From positions 807-64,806 of the forward strand of contig NZ_PZJM01000001.1 of assembly GCF_003206045.1 (NCBI RefSeq): DNA of 64,000 bases, given 5' to 3'. Below are positions 7,974 to 15,810 of the stretch, in pieces. Position 1 is the first letter of the stretch, and the number at the start of each line of letters is the position of its first letter. This stretch comes from Salinicola lusitanus. Its GTDB lineage: Bacteria > Pseudomonadota > Gammaproteobacteria > Pseudomonadales > Halomonadaceae. The notes below the pieces were generated by a model. That model was given only the letters and a program-made list of their open reading frames with translations, was not told the origin of the DNA and did no database searches. A program made the translations under genes and the position numbers.

Positions 7974-9379
7974 TGCCACCTCGCACCTCGCTCAAGCGGC
8001 GGCTGACGCTATGGCTCGTGGTGATCGTCGCCGGGCTGGGAACGCTGCTGCTGATCGAGGCCTACACCAGCGCCCGCAAGGCGGCGGACCGCGCCATGGA
8101 TGGCCAGCTCGAGGCTGCCAGCCTGACCATCGCCGAGTCGCTGCAGTGGCCGGAAGGCAATCCCACCCTGGAGATGCCCGCCTCGGCGCTGCAGATCCTG
8201 GCCACCCGCTGGCAGGAGAGGGTCTTCTACTGGTTGCAGGCGGATAACGGCACCACGATCACCCAGAATGCCGACCTGCCGATCACCGAGGCGATGCGGG
8301 CCGAAGCCCGGCAAGGACCGGTCTATCTCGATGCCCGCTACGACGGCCAGCCGATTCGCCTCAGCGGCCGCGAGGTGGACTCCGCCGGCTGGGATACCCA
8401 GGAGCCGGTGCAGTTGTGGGTGGGCCACACCCGCCATGGGCGCGACCTGCTGGCGCGGGAGCTGTTCCGGAAGAGCGCGACCCGCTTCGCCGCGATGGTG
8501 CTGATCACCGCGGCCCTGGTGGGGATCGCGATGCACACCATGCTGGCGCCGTTGCGACGCCTGCGCCAGGCGCTGCGCGATCGTCGCGCCGAGGAGAACA
8601 GCCCGTTGATGCTCGACGTGCCGCGGGAGATGCAGGAACTGGTCGAAACGCTCAACCGCTTGTTCGCCGACCAGCGCCATCATCGAGACGCGCTATTGCG
8701 CTTCATCGCCGACGCCTCGCACCAGCTCAAGACCCCGCTGGCGGGGCTCCAGAGCACCAGCGAGCTGGCGCTGACCAGCCACGAGCCCGGCGTCTGGCAC
8801 CAGGCCCTGGTCACCGTCCACGACAGCGCCGGGCGTACCAGCCGCCTGGCCGGACAGATGCTGAGCCTGACCCGCCTGCAGCATCTGGGGCCATTGCATG
8901 AATGTCAGCCGCTGGCACTGGATCAGTTGATGCGCGAGATCACCGTCGACTGGGCCGATCGCCAGGACAGCCGCGATCACGACCTCGGGCTCGCCATCGA
9001 GGCACCGGCTCCGGTCTGGGTCGAGGGCGAGAGCTGGGCCCTGCGCGAACTGCTCAACAACCTGATCGACAATGCCTTTCGCTACACGCCACCCGGCAGC
9101 GAGATCACGCTGGCGCTCCGCGGCGATGATGCGTGGGTGACGCTGGCCATCGAGGACGACGGCCCCGGCGTCGACGCCGAATCCCTCGACCGTCTGACGC
9201 GACCCTTCGAGCGCGGACATCGCCAGGACACCCACGGTTCCGGGCTCGGCCTGGCCATCGCCGACTCCATCGCCGGGCGTCACGGCAGTCGGCTGGAGGT
9301 ATCCAACCGCGCTCCTCGAGGGCTCAGAGTCTGCCTGACGCTGCCTCGCTGTCAGCCGCCCGAGGGGGGCGCGGGATGA
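7973..9379 (+). CDS. tctE: TctE-family sensor histidine kinase
   Basis: A 468-residue membrane histidine kinase. TM1 is near residues 12-31, a periplasmic domain of about 135 residues follows, and TM2 is near 167-190. The dimerisation/phosphotransfer domain has H250 in FIADASHQLKTPLAG. The ATPase domain has the N box NLIDNAFRYTPPG and the glycine boxes EDDGPGVD and GSGLGLAI. Its start overlaps the response-regulator stop and its stop overlaps the next ATG as ATGA, so regulator, kinase and binding protein form one translationally coupled unit. The in-frame reading upstream of 7973 is a shadow of the regulator gene. Confidence 0.93.
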   Translation: MPPRTSLKRRLTLWLVVIVAGLGTLLLIEAYTSARKAADRAMDGQLEAASLTIAESLQWPEGNPTLEMPASALQILATRWQERVFYWLQADNGTTITQNADLPITEAMRAEARQGPVYLDARYDGQPIRLSGREVDSAGWDTQEPVQLWVGHTRHGRDLLARELFRKSATRFAAMVLITAALVGIAMHTMLAPLRRLRQALRDRRAEENSPLMLDVPREMQELVETLNRLFADQRHHRDALLRFIADASHQLKTPLAGLQSTSELALTSHEPGVWHQALVTVHDSAGRTSRLAGQMLSLTRLQHLGPLHECQPLALDQLMREITVDWADRQDSRDHDLGLAIEAPAPVWVEGESWALRELLNNLIDNAFRYTPPGSEITLALRGDDAWVTLAIEDDGPGVDAESLDRLTRPFERGHRQDTHGSGLGLAIADSIAGRHGSRLEVSNRAPRGLRVCLTLPRCQPPEGGAG

Positions 9380-10431
9380 CCAGACAGCTCCACCTCGGCC
9401 TAGGTCTAATGCTGTCGCTCTGTCTCGGTGTCGGCGGCAGTGGCACGGCCCGCGGGGCCGAAAGGCTGATCATCGAAGCGGCCCTGGATCGGCAGATCGT
9501 CGAGCCGGTGCTGGCCGCCTTCGCTGCCGAGAACCCGCAGATCGACCTCGACTACCGCGATCGCTCCACGCTGGAGGTCGACCGCCGGGCTCGGGATCCA
9601 GAATCGCCGCCGGACGTGGTGATCAGCTCGGCCATGCCGTGGCAGCTGGCGCTCAGCAACGACGGGATGGCCCAGCCCCTCGACGCCCCGGAGGCCGATC
9701 AGTGGCCGGCGTGGGCCAAATGGCGCAACGAGGTGTTCGGCTTCACCTTCGAACCGGTGGTGATGGCCTACCGGCTCGAGCTCGCCTCGCACATGCCGCC
9801 GCCGGAGACCCACCGCGACCTGCTCGACCTGCTGACCCACTATCGCCAGTGGCTCGACGGCCGCGTGGTCAGCTATTCACCGCGCGAGAGCGGCGTGGGC
9901 TACACCTTGTTTCAGCAGGATGCCCGCTACACGCCCCGCGCCTGGGACCTGATCGCCGCCATGGGCGCCGCCAATGTCGACTTCGAAGCCACCACCCAGC
10001 GCATGCTGGAGGGGCTCAGCGACGGTCGCTACTGGCTCGGCTACAACCTGCTGGGCTCCTATGCCATGGTCTGGGCCCAGAGCCATCCCGATATCATCGT
10101 CCAGGTCCCCAACGACTACTCGCTGGTAATGATGCGGATGGCGTTCGTCCATCGCGACGCCCCTCATCCGGCGGCGGCCAGGCGCTTCGTCAGCTTCCTG
10201 CTGAGCCAGCGGGGCCAGCACATCCTGGCCGGCCAGACGCCGCTGTTCAGCGTGCGCGACGATGTCGTCGGCCCCTACACCGCGCAGCGGCTGCGCGATC
10301 AGGTGGGCGATCACCTCTATCCGATCCCGATCAACGCCACGCTGCTGGCGTTCGTCGATCCGCTGCGCCGCCAGGCCTTTCTGCGCCGCTGGGATCGCGA
10401 ACTTCAGATCCTGGAACCGCCGGAACAGTAG
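9376..10431 (+). CDS. Periplasmic extracellular solute-binding protein coupled to TctE
   Basis: A 351-residue secreted binding protein of the iron/phosphonate-type extracellular solute-binding family. A signal peptide covers about residues 1-28, ending near ARGAE. Family features include PPDVVISSAMPWQLALSNDG in the first lobe, an aromatic GYNLLGSYAMVWAQ segment and PNDYSLVMMRMAFVHRDAPHP before the C-terminal helices. There is no ABC permease or ATPase nearby; the gene is instead coupled to the kinase by an ATGA overlap. This arrangement recalls PgtC, the periplasmic regulator of phosphoglycerate transport in Salmonella, so a sensory rather than transport role is plausible. Confidence 0.85.
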   Translation: MTRQLHLGLGLMLSLCLGVGGSGTARGAERLIIEAALDRQIVEPVLAAFAAENPQIDLDYRDRSTLEVDRRARDPESPPDVVISSAMPWQLALSNDGMAQPLDAPEADQWPAWAKWRNEVFGFTFEPVVMAYRLELASHMPPPETHRDLLDLLTHYRQWLDGRVVSYSPRESGVGYTLFQQDARYTPRAWDLIAAMGAANVDFEATTQRMLEGLSDGRYWLGYNLLGSYAMVWAQSHPDIIVQVPNDYSLVMMRMAFVHRDAPHPAAARRFVSFLLSQRGQHILAGQTPLFSVRDDVVGPYTAQRLRDQVGDHLYPIPINATLLAFVDPLRRQAFLRRWDRELQILEPPEQ

Positions 10432-10565
10432 TCGTCTCGCGCCAAGGGGCGCGATCCACCCGCCGAGGTCTGTGTCCGGCAGCGCAATGCCGTAAGATAT
10501 GCCGCCGCGACGTCGCAGCGCCTGCCAGCGCTGCGATCAAAGACATAGATCACCGAGAGTTCCGG

Positions 10566-11867
10566 ATGAGCACGCCAGCCACGACCACCGCCCACTCGAC
10601 AAGCCAGGCCCGACGCGCCGCCATCGGCAGTTTCGTCGGCGCCGTGGTCGACTGGTATGACTTCCTGCTCTACGGCATCGTCGCTGCGCTGGTCTTCAAC
10701 TCGCAGTTCTTTCCCAACGTCAGTCCGGCCGCCGGCACCCTGGCAGCACTGGCCACCTTCGGCGTCGGCTTTCTGTTTCGTCCGCTCGGCGGTCTGGTAT
10801 TCGGTCATTACGGCGACCGCCTGGGTCGCAAGCGCATGCTGATTCTTACCGTCATCCTGATGGGCGGTGCGACGGCGCTGATCGGTCTGCTGCCGACCTA
10901 TGCCCAGATCGGCGTGTGGGCGCCGATCCTGCTGGTGACGCTGCGCGCGGTGCAGGGCTTCGCCGTCGGCGGGGAGTGGGGCGGCGCCGCCTTGATGGCA
11001 GTGGAGAGCGCGCCACGCGGTCGCCGCGCGTTCTACTCCAGTGGCGTCCAGGTCGGTTACGGCGTGGGCCTGATCCTGGCCACCGGCAGTGTCTCGCTGC
11101 TCAGCTACTGGCTGAGCGATGCCGATTTCACCGCCTGGGGCTGGCGCCTGCCGTTTCTGTTCAGCGTGGTGCTGGTACTGGTGGCGCTGAAGATCCGTTC
11201 GAGCCTGGAAGAGTCGCCGGAGTTCGTCGAAGCGGTCGAGCACAACGACCAGACGCCGGCCAGACCGCCGATCCTCGAGGCGCTTAGACGCCACCCCAGC
11301 GCTTTCGTCACCATCATCGCCATGCGCCTGGCCGAACTGTTCACGATGTACATCGTCACCACCTTCGCGCTGAGCTACTCCACCGGCTATCTCGACCTGT
11401 CGCGGGATCTGTTTCTCCACATCGGGCTGCTGGTCGGCGCGATCAGCTGCGTCACCATCCCGCTGTTCGCGTTCCTCGCCGACACGCTGGGGCGTCGGCG
11501 CGTCTACATCACCGGCGCCATCGTCGGCGTGCTGGCCGCGTTCCCGTTCTTCATGGCGCTGCAGGCCGGTTCGATCCTGTGGATCGTGGTATTCGCCGTG
11601 GCGCTCGCCAACCTCGCCCACGACATGGTGGTCAGCGTGCAGCAGCCGATCTTCGCCGAGCTGTTCGGCACCGCCTACCGCTACAGCGGCGCCGGAGTCG
11701 GCTACCAGGTCGCCAGCGTGATCGGCGGGGGGTTCACGCCGTTCATCGCCGCCGCGCTGGTGGATTTCTACGCTGGCAGCTGGACGCCGGTCGCGATCTA
11801 CCTGGCCGCCGGCTGCCTGCTCTCCGCCGTGGGCGCGGCGTGGATGCTGCGAAAGCGAGGGGCATGA
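10566..11867 (+). CDS. MFS transporter, metabolite:H+ symporter (MHS/ShiA-like) family
   Basis: A 433-residue, 12-helix major facilitator carrier. The N-terminus carries the MHS hallmark VDWYDFLLYG in TM1, then FRPLGGLVFGHYGDRLGRKRML between TM2 and TM3 and LRAVQGFAVGGEWGGAALMAVE in TM4-5; the second half repeats the loop as FLADTLGRRRVY. Characterised members include ShiA (shikimate), KgtP (2-oxoglutarate) and ProP. The ATG at 10566 follows AGAGTTCCGG. A 3-dehydroshikimate dehydratase gene lies 3 kb downstream, so a shikimate/quinate-type substrate is a reasonable guess. It lies 134 bases after the binding-protein gene and may have its own promoter. Confidence 0.9.
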   Translation: MSTPATTTAHSTSQARRAAIGSFVGAVVDWYDFLLYGIVAALVFNSQFFPNVSPAAGTLAALATFGVGFLFRPLGGLVFGHYGDRLGRKRMLILTVILMGGATALIGLLPTYAQIGVWAPILLVTLRAVQGFAVGGEWGGAALMAVESAPRGRRAFYSSGVQVGYGVGLILATGSVSLLSYWLSDADFTAWGWRLPFLFSVVLVLVALKIRSSLEESPEFVEAVEHNDQTPARPPILEALRRHPSAFVTIIAMRLAELFTMYIVTTFALSYSTGYLDLSRDLFLHIGLLVGAISCVTIPLFAFLADTLGRRRVYITGAIVGVLAAFPFFMALQAGSILWIVVFAVALANLAHDMVVSVQQPIFAELFGTAYRYSGAGVGYQVASVIGGGFTPFIAAALVDFYAGSWTPVAIYLAAGCLLSAVGAAWMLRKRGA

Positions 11868-12079
11868 CGCGATCGAGCCCCGGCCGCTGACCATCGCCCG
11901 CCCCGAAACCCCTTACGACCAACGTCGCACTGCTTCGCCATAGACGAAGCCTCGCTTTGCCAACCGGTAATGGCCAGCCGTCGCCGCGGCTGGCTATAGT
12001 CCTTCGTTTGCTGCCGCGCCATGTCGGCCGTGCCGCGCCGAATTCGTGTCGCCATCGTGCACGCCATCGAGGTGCCTTG
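11868..12079. other. Spacer with two small hairpins between MHS carrier and DUF3311 gene
   Basis: No gene is visible here. A 6-bp hairpin (GCTTCG/CGAAGC, 11932-11950) and an 8-bp hairpin (GCCAGCCG/CGGCTGGC, 11973-11994) lie in the spacer. Neither is followed by a proper T-tract, so they may be weak terminators of the upstream gene or leader structures of the downstream pair. Confidence 0.35.
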
Positions 12080-12316
12080 ATGAAAAGAAGAATCAGTGAA
12101 CCGGTCAAGAAGCCGCTGGTCTGGATCGGCTTCGTCATTCTGTTCGCCCTGATCAATCCCTGGTATTTCCCCGCCGGCTCCTGGTCGCCGCTATTCTTCG
12201 GCGTCCCCTACTGGGCCCTGATCATCCTGCTCGCCTCGCTGGCGTTGTCGATCTTCATCACCTGGGTGGTGAAGACGCAATGGGAGACCGGCGCCGACGA
12301 AGACGAGGAGCCCTGA
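12080..12316 (+). CDS. DUF3311-like small membrane protein paired with SSS symporter
   Basis: A 78-residue protein with two hydrophobic helices (about 12-33 and 40-65). The stretch SPLFFGVPYWALIILLASLA matches the small DUF3311-type proteins that commonly precede sodium:solute symporter genes, and the charged tail is acidic. It starts at ATG 12080 and ends two bases before the symporter ATG, so the two are almost certainly co-translated. It may act as an accessory subunit, as has been suggested for similar pairs such as YhdT with PanF, but no biochemical role is established. DUF485/DUF997-type families are alternatives. Confidence 0.75.
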   Translation: MKRRISEPVKKPLVWIGFVILFALINPWYFPAGSWSPLFFGVPYWALIILLASLALSIFITWVVKTQWETGADEDEEP

Positions 12317-12318
12317 CG

Positions 12319-13818
12319 ATGGAAGTGGAACTGGCCTTCAGCGGATGGTCCGGCATTCTGGTGCTGATGCTCTACGGCGGCCTGATGCTGGCCGTGGGCA
12401 TCTTCGCTTTCCTGCGCAATCGCAAGGTTCGTGAAAGCCTCGACGAGTACTACCTGGGCGGACGTGGCCTCGGGGTCATGGTGCTGTTCTTCACCTTTTT
12501 CGCCACTCAGTACAGCGGCAACACCGTGGTCGGCTACCCGCCCACGGCCTACCGGCTCGGCTACCAATACCTGGTTTCCGTACCGTTCTTCATCATGATC
12601 ATCATGGTCTACCTGCTGTTCGCACCCAGGCTCTATGCGCTGGGCCGACGCTTCAACCTGCTGACGCCGGTGGACTGGATCGATCTGCGTTTCCGTTCGA
12701 AGAAGGTCACGATCCTGGCCGCGATCCTGATGCTCTACGGTCTCGGCAACTATCTGCTGGAGCAGTTCGTCGCCATCGGCCAGGGCGTATCCGGCCTGAC
12801 CGGTGGCACGATTCCCTATCAGGTCGGCGTGGTGTTCTTCATCGTGATCATGGTCGCCTATAGCTGGCTGGGTGGCATGCGCTCGGTGGCCTACACCGAC
12901 ACGATCCAGGGCATCGCCCTGCTGTTCGGGGTGTTCACGCTGCTGATCGGCTCATTGATCTACCTCGGCGGGTTGCCGACGGCAGCCGAGACGATGATCG
13001 CCGAGGCGCCGGAGAAACTGGGTGCGCCAAGCGGGGGTAGCCTCACCACCTGGTTCTGTCTGCTGGTGCTGGTGGGTATCGGCGCGGCGATCTACCCGCA
13101 CGCTTTCCAGCGGATCTTCGCGGCTCGCAGCGAGCGTACGCTCAAGCGCTCCTTCATCCGCATGGCCTACATGCCGTTTCTGACCGCCGGGGTGGTGTTC
13201 ATGGTCGGGATCATCGGCATCTCCGCCTTTCCCGACCTGACCACCGCGGAGTCCGAGCAACTGGTGGGTATGATGGCCAACGCGCTGGCCAACCAGAACG
13301 CCTTCTTCTATTGGGCGATGGTGCTGCTGTTCGGTGGCGTGATCGCGGCCATCGTGTCGACGGCCGACTCGGTACTGCTGACGTTCTCGTCGATCGTCTC
13401 CAACGACCTCTACGGACGTTACATCGCGCCCGGCGCCGATGAGTCGCGCAAGATCCTGGTAGGCAAGCTGGTGGGCGTGGCCGCCGTCGTCGTACTGGTA
13501 CTGATCGCCTGGTATCCACCGGGAACGCTCTATCAGATCTTCGTGCTCAAGTTCGAGGTACTGATCCAGACCGCGCCGGCGCTGATCCTCGGCCTCTACT
13601 GGAGCCGACTCAATACCCAGGCCGTCTTCACCGGCATGCTCGCCGGCACCATCCTGGCCGCCGTCTTCACCTTCGCCGGCTACCGTCCGCTGGGCGTCTA
13701 CAGTGGCCTGTGGGGATTGCTGCTCAATCTGATCGTGTGCGTGGGCGGGAGCCTGCTCAGCCAGGCCACCGAGGCAAACCGACAGCGGGCACTGGAGGTG
13801 ATCGGCTGGCAGCGCTGA
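12319..13818 (+). CDS. Sodium:solute symporter (SSS family)
   Basis: A 499-residue SSS-family carrier with about 13 predicted helices. The second helix region carries DEYYLGGRGLGVMVLFFTFFATQYSGNTVVG, where the Y-x-x-G-G-R-x-L/G pattern is typical, and the sodium-site region includes IVSTADSVLLTFSSIVSNDLY. ATG 12319 is chosen because it follows the DUF3311 stop directly; an in-frame GTG-like extension lies inside the previous gene. The substrate is not predictable; pantothenate, acetate and proline carriers belong to the same family. A strong hairpin follows the gene. Confidence 0.9.
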   Translation: MEVELAFSGWSGILVLMLYGGLMLAVGIFAFLRNRKVRESLDEYYLGGRGLGVMVLFFTFFATQYSGNTVVGYPPTAYRLGYQYLVSVPFFIMIIMVYLLFAPRLYALGRRFNLLTPVDWIDLRFRSKKVTILAAILMLYGLGNYLLEQFVAIGQGVSGLTGGTIPYQVGVVFFIVIMVAYSWLGGMRSVAYTDTIQGIALLFGVFTLLIGSLIYLGGLPTAAETMIAEAPEKLGAPSGGSLTTWFCLLVLVGIGAAIYPHAFQRIFAARSERTLKRSFIRMAYMPFLTAGVVFMVGIIGISAFPDLTTAESEQLVGMMANALANQNAFFYWAMVLLFGGVIAAIVSTADSVLLTFSSIVSNDLYGRYIAPGADESRKILVGKLVGVAAVVVLVLIAWYPPGTLYQIFVLKFEVLIQTAPALILGLYWSRLNTQAVFTGMLAGTILAAVFTFAGYRPLGVYSGLWGLLLNLIVCVGGSLLSQATEANRQRALEVIGWQR

Positions 13819-13842
13819 CCGGGGACATCCGCTGATCGCGGA

Positions 13843-13885
13843 GGACGGGCACCCTCGAGTGAATCCACTTGCCGGTGGCCCGTCC
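13843..13885 (+). terminator. Long hairpin after SSS symporter
   Basis: GGACGGGC at 13843-13850 pairs with GCCCGTCC at 13878-13885, with an inner AGTG-AATC-CACT stem. It lies 25 bases after the symporter stop. No clear T-tract follows, so factor-independent termination is uncertain. Its position argues against starting the next gene at TTG 13869. Confidence 0.5.
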
Positions 13886-13899
13886 GACGCTCATGCTAC

Positions 13900-13913
13900 T
13901 AGACTTAAGTCTA
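13900..13913. promoter_or_regulatory. Perfect 14-bp palindrome upstream of AEC carrier (candidate operator)
   Basis: TAGACTTAAGTCTA is a perfect palindrome in an AT-rich patch 21 bases before the preferred GTG start of the auxin-efflux-type carrier gene. Its symmetry and place suggest a repressor site overlapping the promoter. No regulator gene is adjacent. Confidence 0.45.
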
Positions 13914-13934
13914 ATTCGTAGTGATCAGAGCCTC

Positions 13935-14876
13935 GTGAATACCATCCTCGGCGCCATCATCCCTATCTTCATCCTGCTGGGCATCGGCTACCTGGCCGTG
14001 CTCAAGCGGGCCGTGAACAAGACGCACATCCAGGGCATGGGCCGCTACGTGATCAACATCGCCCTGCCCGCGCTGGTGATCCAGGCACTGCTGCAGCGCC
14101 CGCTGGACGAAGTCTTCAACGTACCCTACCTGCTCGTCTATGGGCTCGGTTCCGGGCTCGCCTTCGCCATCACCTTCCTCCTGGTGACGCTGCGCGGCGA
14201 TGCGCCGCTGGAGCGCCGGGCGATGTATGCACTCGGCACCTCGGCCTCCAACAGCGGTTTCATCGGTTATCCGGTGGCGGTGCTGGTCATCGGCCCCGCG
14301 GCGGGTATCGCCCTGGCGCTCAACATGCTGATCGAGAACCTGCTGGTGATTCCCACGGCGCTGGTGCTCGCCGAGCTCGGCCGTCAGGCCCGCAGCGGCA
14401 TTTGGGAGACGGTGAAACCGGTGGTCGTGCGCGTTCTGCGCCACCCCCTGATCATCGCCATCGCCGTGGGCACGCTACTCGCCTCGCTGGACCTGCATCC
14501 GCCGGCACCGATCGCCCGGGTGCTGGAGATGCTCGCCGCGTCATCGTCACCGGTGGCGCTGTTCGTGATCGGCGGCACGCTGTGCGGCCTGCGCGTGCGC
14601 GGCATGGTCAAGCGCGTGACCCGAGTCGCGCTCGCCAAGCTCACCCTGCACCCACTCTGCGTACTGCTGATGATACTGCTGGTGCCGGGGCTCGATCCGG
14701 TCTTCGCCACCGCCGCCATCGTCTTCGCCTGTGCGCCGATGCTCTCGATGTACCCACTGCTTGGCCAGCGCTATGGCTTCGGCGAGCTGGGTACGGCGGC
14801 GATGGTGATGGCGACGATACTCTCCGCGCTGACTCTGGCGCTGGGTATCTGGCTGAGCCATCTGTGGTTCGTCTAG
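13935..14876 (+). CDS. AEC-family (auxin efflux carrier type) transporter
   Basis: A 313-residue membrane protein with about ten helices in two halves, matching bacterial AEC-family carriers that export or import small organic acids (MdcF and MleP are examples). The N-terminus NTILGAIIPIFILLGIGYLA and the LPALVIQALLQRPL segment are characteristic, as is ALGTSASNSGFIGYPVAVLV, the discontinuous-helix region. GTG 13935 is preferred because it gives the usual N-terminus. ATG 13893 and TTG 13869 are in frame, but they read through a perfect palindrome and a hairpin. The substrate is unknown; the setting suggests a carboxylate. Confidence 0.85.
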   Translation: MNTILGAIIPIFILLGIGYLAVLKRAVNKTHIQGMGRYVINIALPALVIQALLQRPLDEVFNVPYLLVYGLGSGLAFAITFLLVTLRGDAPLERRAMYALGTSASNSGFIGYPVAVLVIGPAAGIALALNMLIENLLVIPTALVLAELGRQARSGIWETVKPVVVRVLRHPLIIAIAVGTLLASLDLHPPAPIARVLEMLAASSSPVALFVIGGTLCGLRVRGMVKRVTRVALAKLTLHPLCVLLMILLVPGLDPVFATAAIVFACAPMLSMYPLLGQRYGFGELGTAAMVMATILSALTLALGIWLSHLWFV

Positions 14877-14891
14877 CGCGAGCCCGCTCAC

Positions 14892-15707
14892 CTAGCCCCT
14901 CGGGGAGCGCAGCGACTCCAGCGCCTGCTTGCCCTGCAGGGCAGCCATGCCCGTCGGCGTGACATCGAGCGTGTCGCTGAAGATTTCCAGTGACAGCGGC
15001 CCCGAGTAACCGGTCCGTTCCAGTGCGGTCATGAAGGCGTCGATGGGCAGCTCACCGTCGCCGGGGAAGGCGCGTCGATGGCGACTCAGCGCCTGCAGGT
15101 CCTGCCCTCGCGGCCACGGCGAGTCGGCCAGTTGCACCAGGCCGATCCGGTCGCCCGGGATCGTGGCGAGGGTTTCCAGTTCCAGCTCCCGGGCAAGAAT
15201 GTGGTAGCTGTCGAGCACGATGGAGAGCGCCGGATGATCCGCCTGACGGACGATCTTCCAGGCATCGCGATAATCGAAGAGATGGCGCGCCCAGGCCAGC
15301 GCCTCGAACCCGATCCGCATCTCTCTTGCGGCAGCCAGCTCGGCCAGTTCGTGCAGGGTTTCGGCTGCCCGGCCATGATCGTGATCGGCCTCCTCCCGCG
15401 TGTTGCTGCAGGCAAGCAGAAAGTCCCCACCGAGTTCGGCCAGGGTATCGAAGTGGCGCTTGGCCTGGTCCAGCCTCTTTCGATGCAGCTCGGGCGGCAG
15501 CGCCTCGGCATCGCGAAAGGGCTGCAGCGCCACGACCGTCAAGCCGAGTTCGCGGCAGCGATCGCCGACGGCCCGCGGCGACAGCCCGCTCGACCGCAGG
15601 TCGTCGACGAAAATCTCCACGCCATCGAACCCGGCCCGCGCGATCGCCTCGAGCTTGTTCATCAACTCGCCACTCAGGCAGAGCGTCGCCATCGCTCCCG
15701 TCGTCAT
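14892..15707 (-). CDS. quiC: 3-dehydroshikimate dehydratase, single TIM-barrel domain (QuiC-like)
   Basis: A 271-residue TIM barrel of the sugar phosphate isomerase/epimerase superfamily. The sequence matches the N-terminal half of QuiC-type 3-dehydroshikimate dehydratases: ATLCLSGEL at the start, FEALAWARH, VLDSYHIL, VQLADSPWPR, SRHRRAFPGDGELP and SLEIFSD at the end. Candidate metal ligands are E135, D166, Q192 and E241, nearly the same positions known for Pseudomonas putida QuiC1. The C-terminal hydroxyphenylpyruvate-dioxygenase-like domain of bifunctional homologues is absent. The enzyme would convert dehydroshikimate to protocatechuate in quinate/shikimate catabolism. GGGAGGAGAG precedes the ATG. 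No other quinate-pathway enzyme is in view. Confidence 0.85.
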   Translation of the reverse strand: MTTGAMATLCLSGELMNKLEAIARAGFDGVEIFVDDLRSSGLSPRAVGDRCRELGLTVVALQPFRDAEALPPELHRKRLDQAKRHFDTLAELGGDFLLACSNTREEADHDHGRAAETLHELAELAAAREMRIGFEALAWARHLFDYRDAWKIVRQADHPALSIVLDSYHILARELELETLATIPGDRIGLVQLADSPWPRGQDLQALSRHRRAFPGDGELPIDAFMTALERTGYSGPLSLEIFSDTLDVTPTGMAALQGKQALESLRSPRG

Positions 15708-15810
15708 CTCTCCTCCCGATCGTTGCCAGACGGCCCCCGCTTAGCGTAGTCGATCCGCCACCCTCTCGAGGCGCTGGTATACTGCCGCCTCGCTCGTTTC
15801 TGGAACCGCC

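Noticed and set aside
10404-11894. A 496-codon minus-strand frame opposite the MHS carrier
   Set aside because: Antisense shadow; the plus strand has a full carrier with family motifs.
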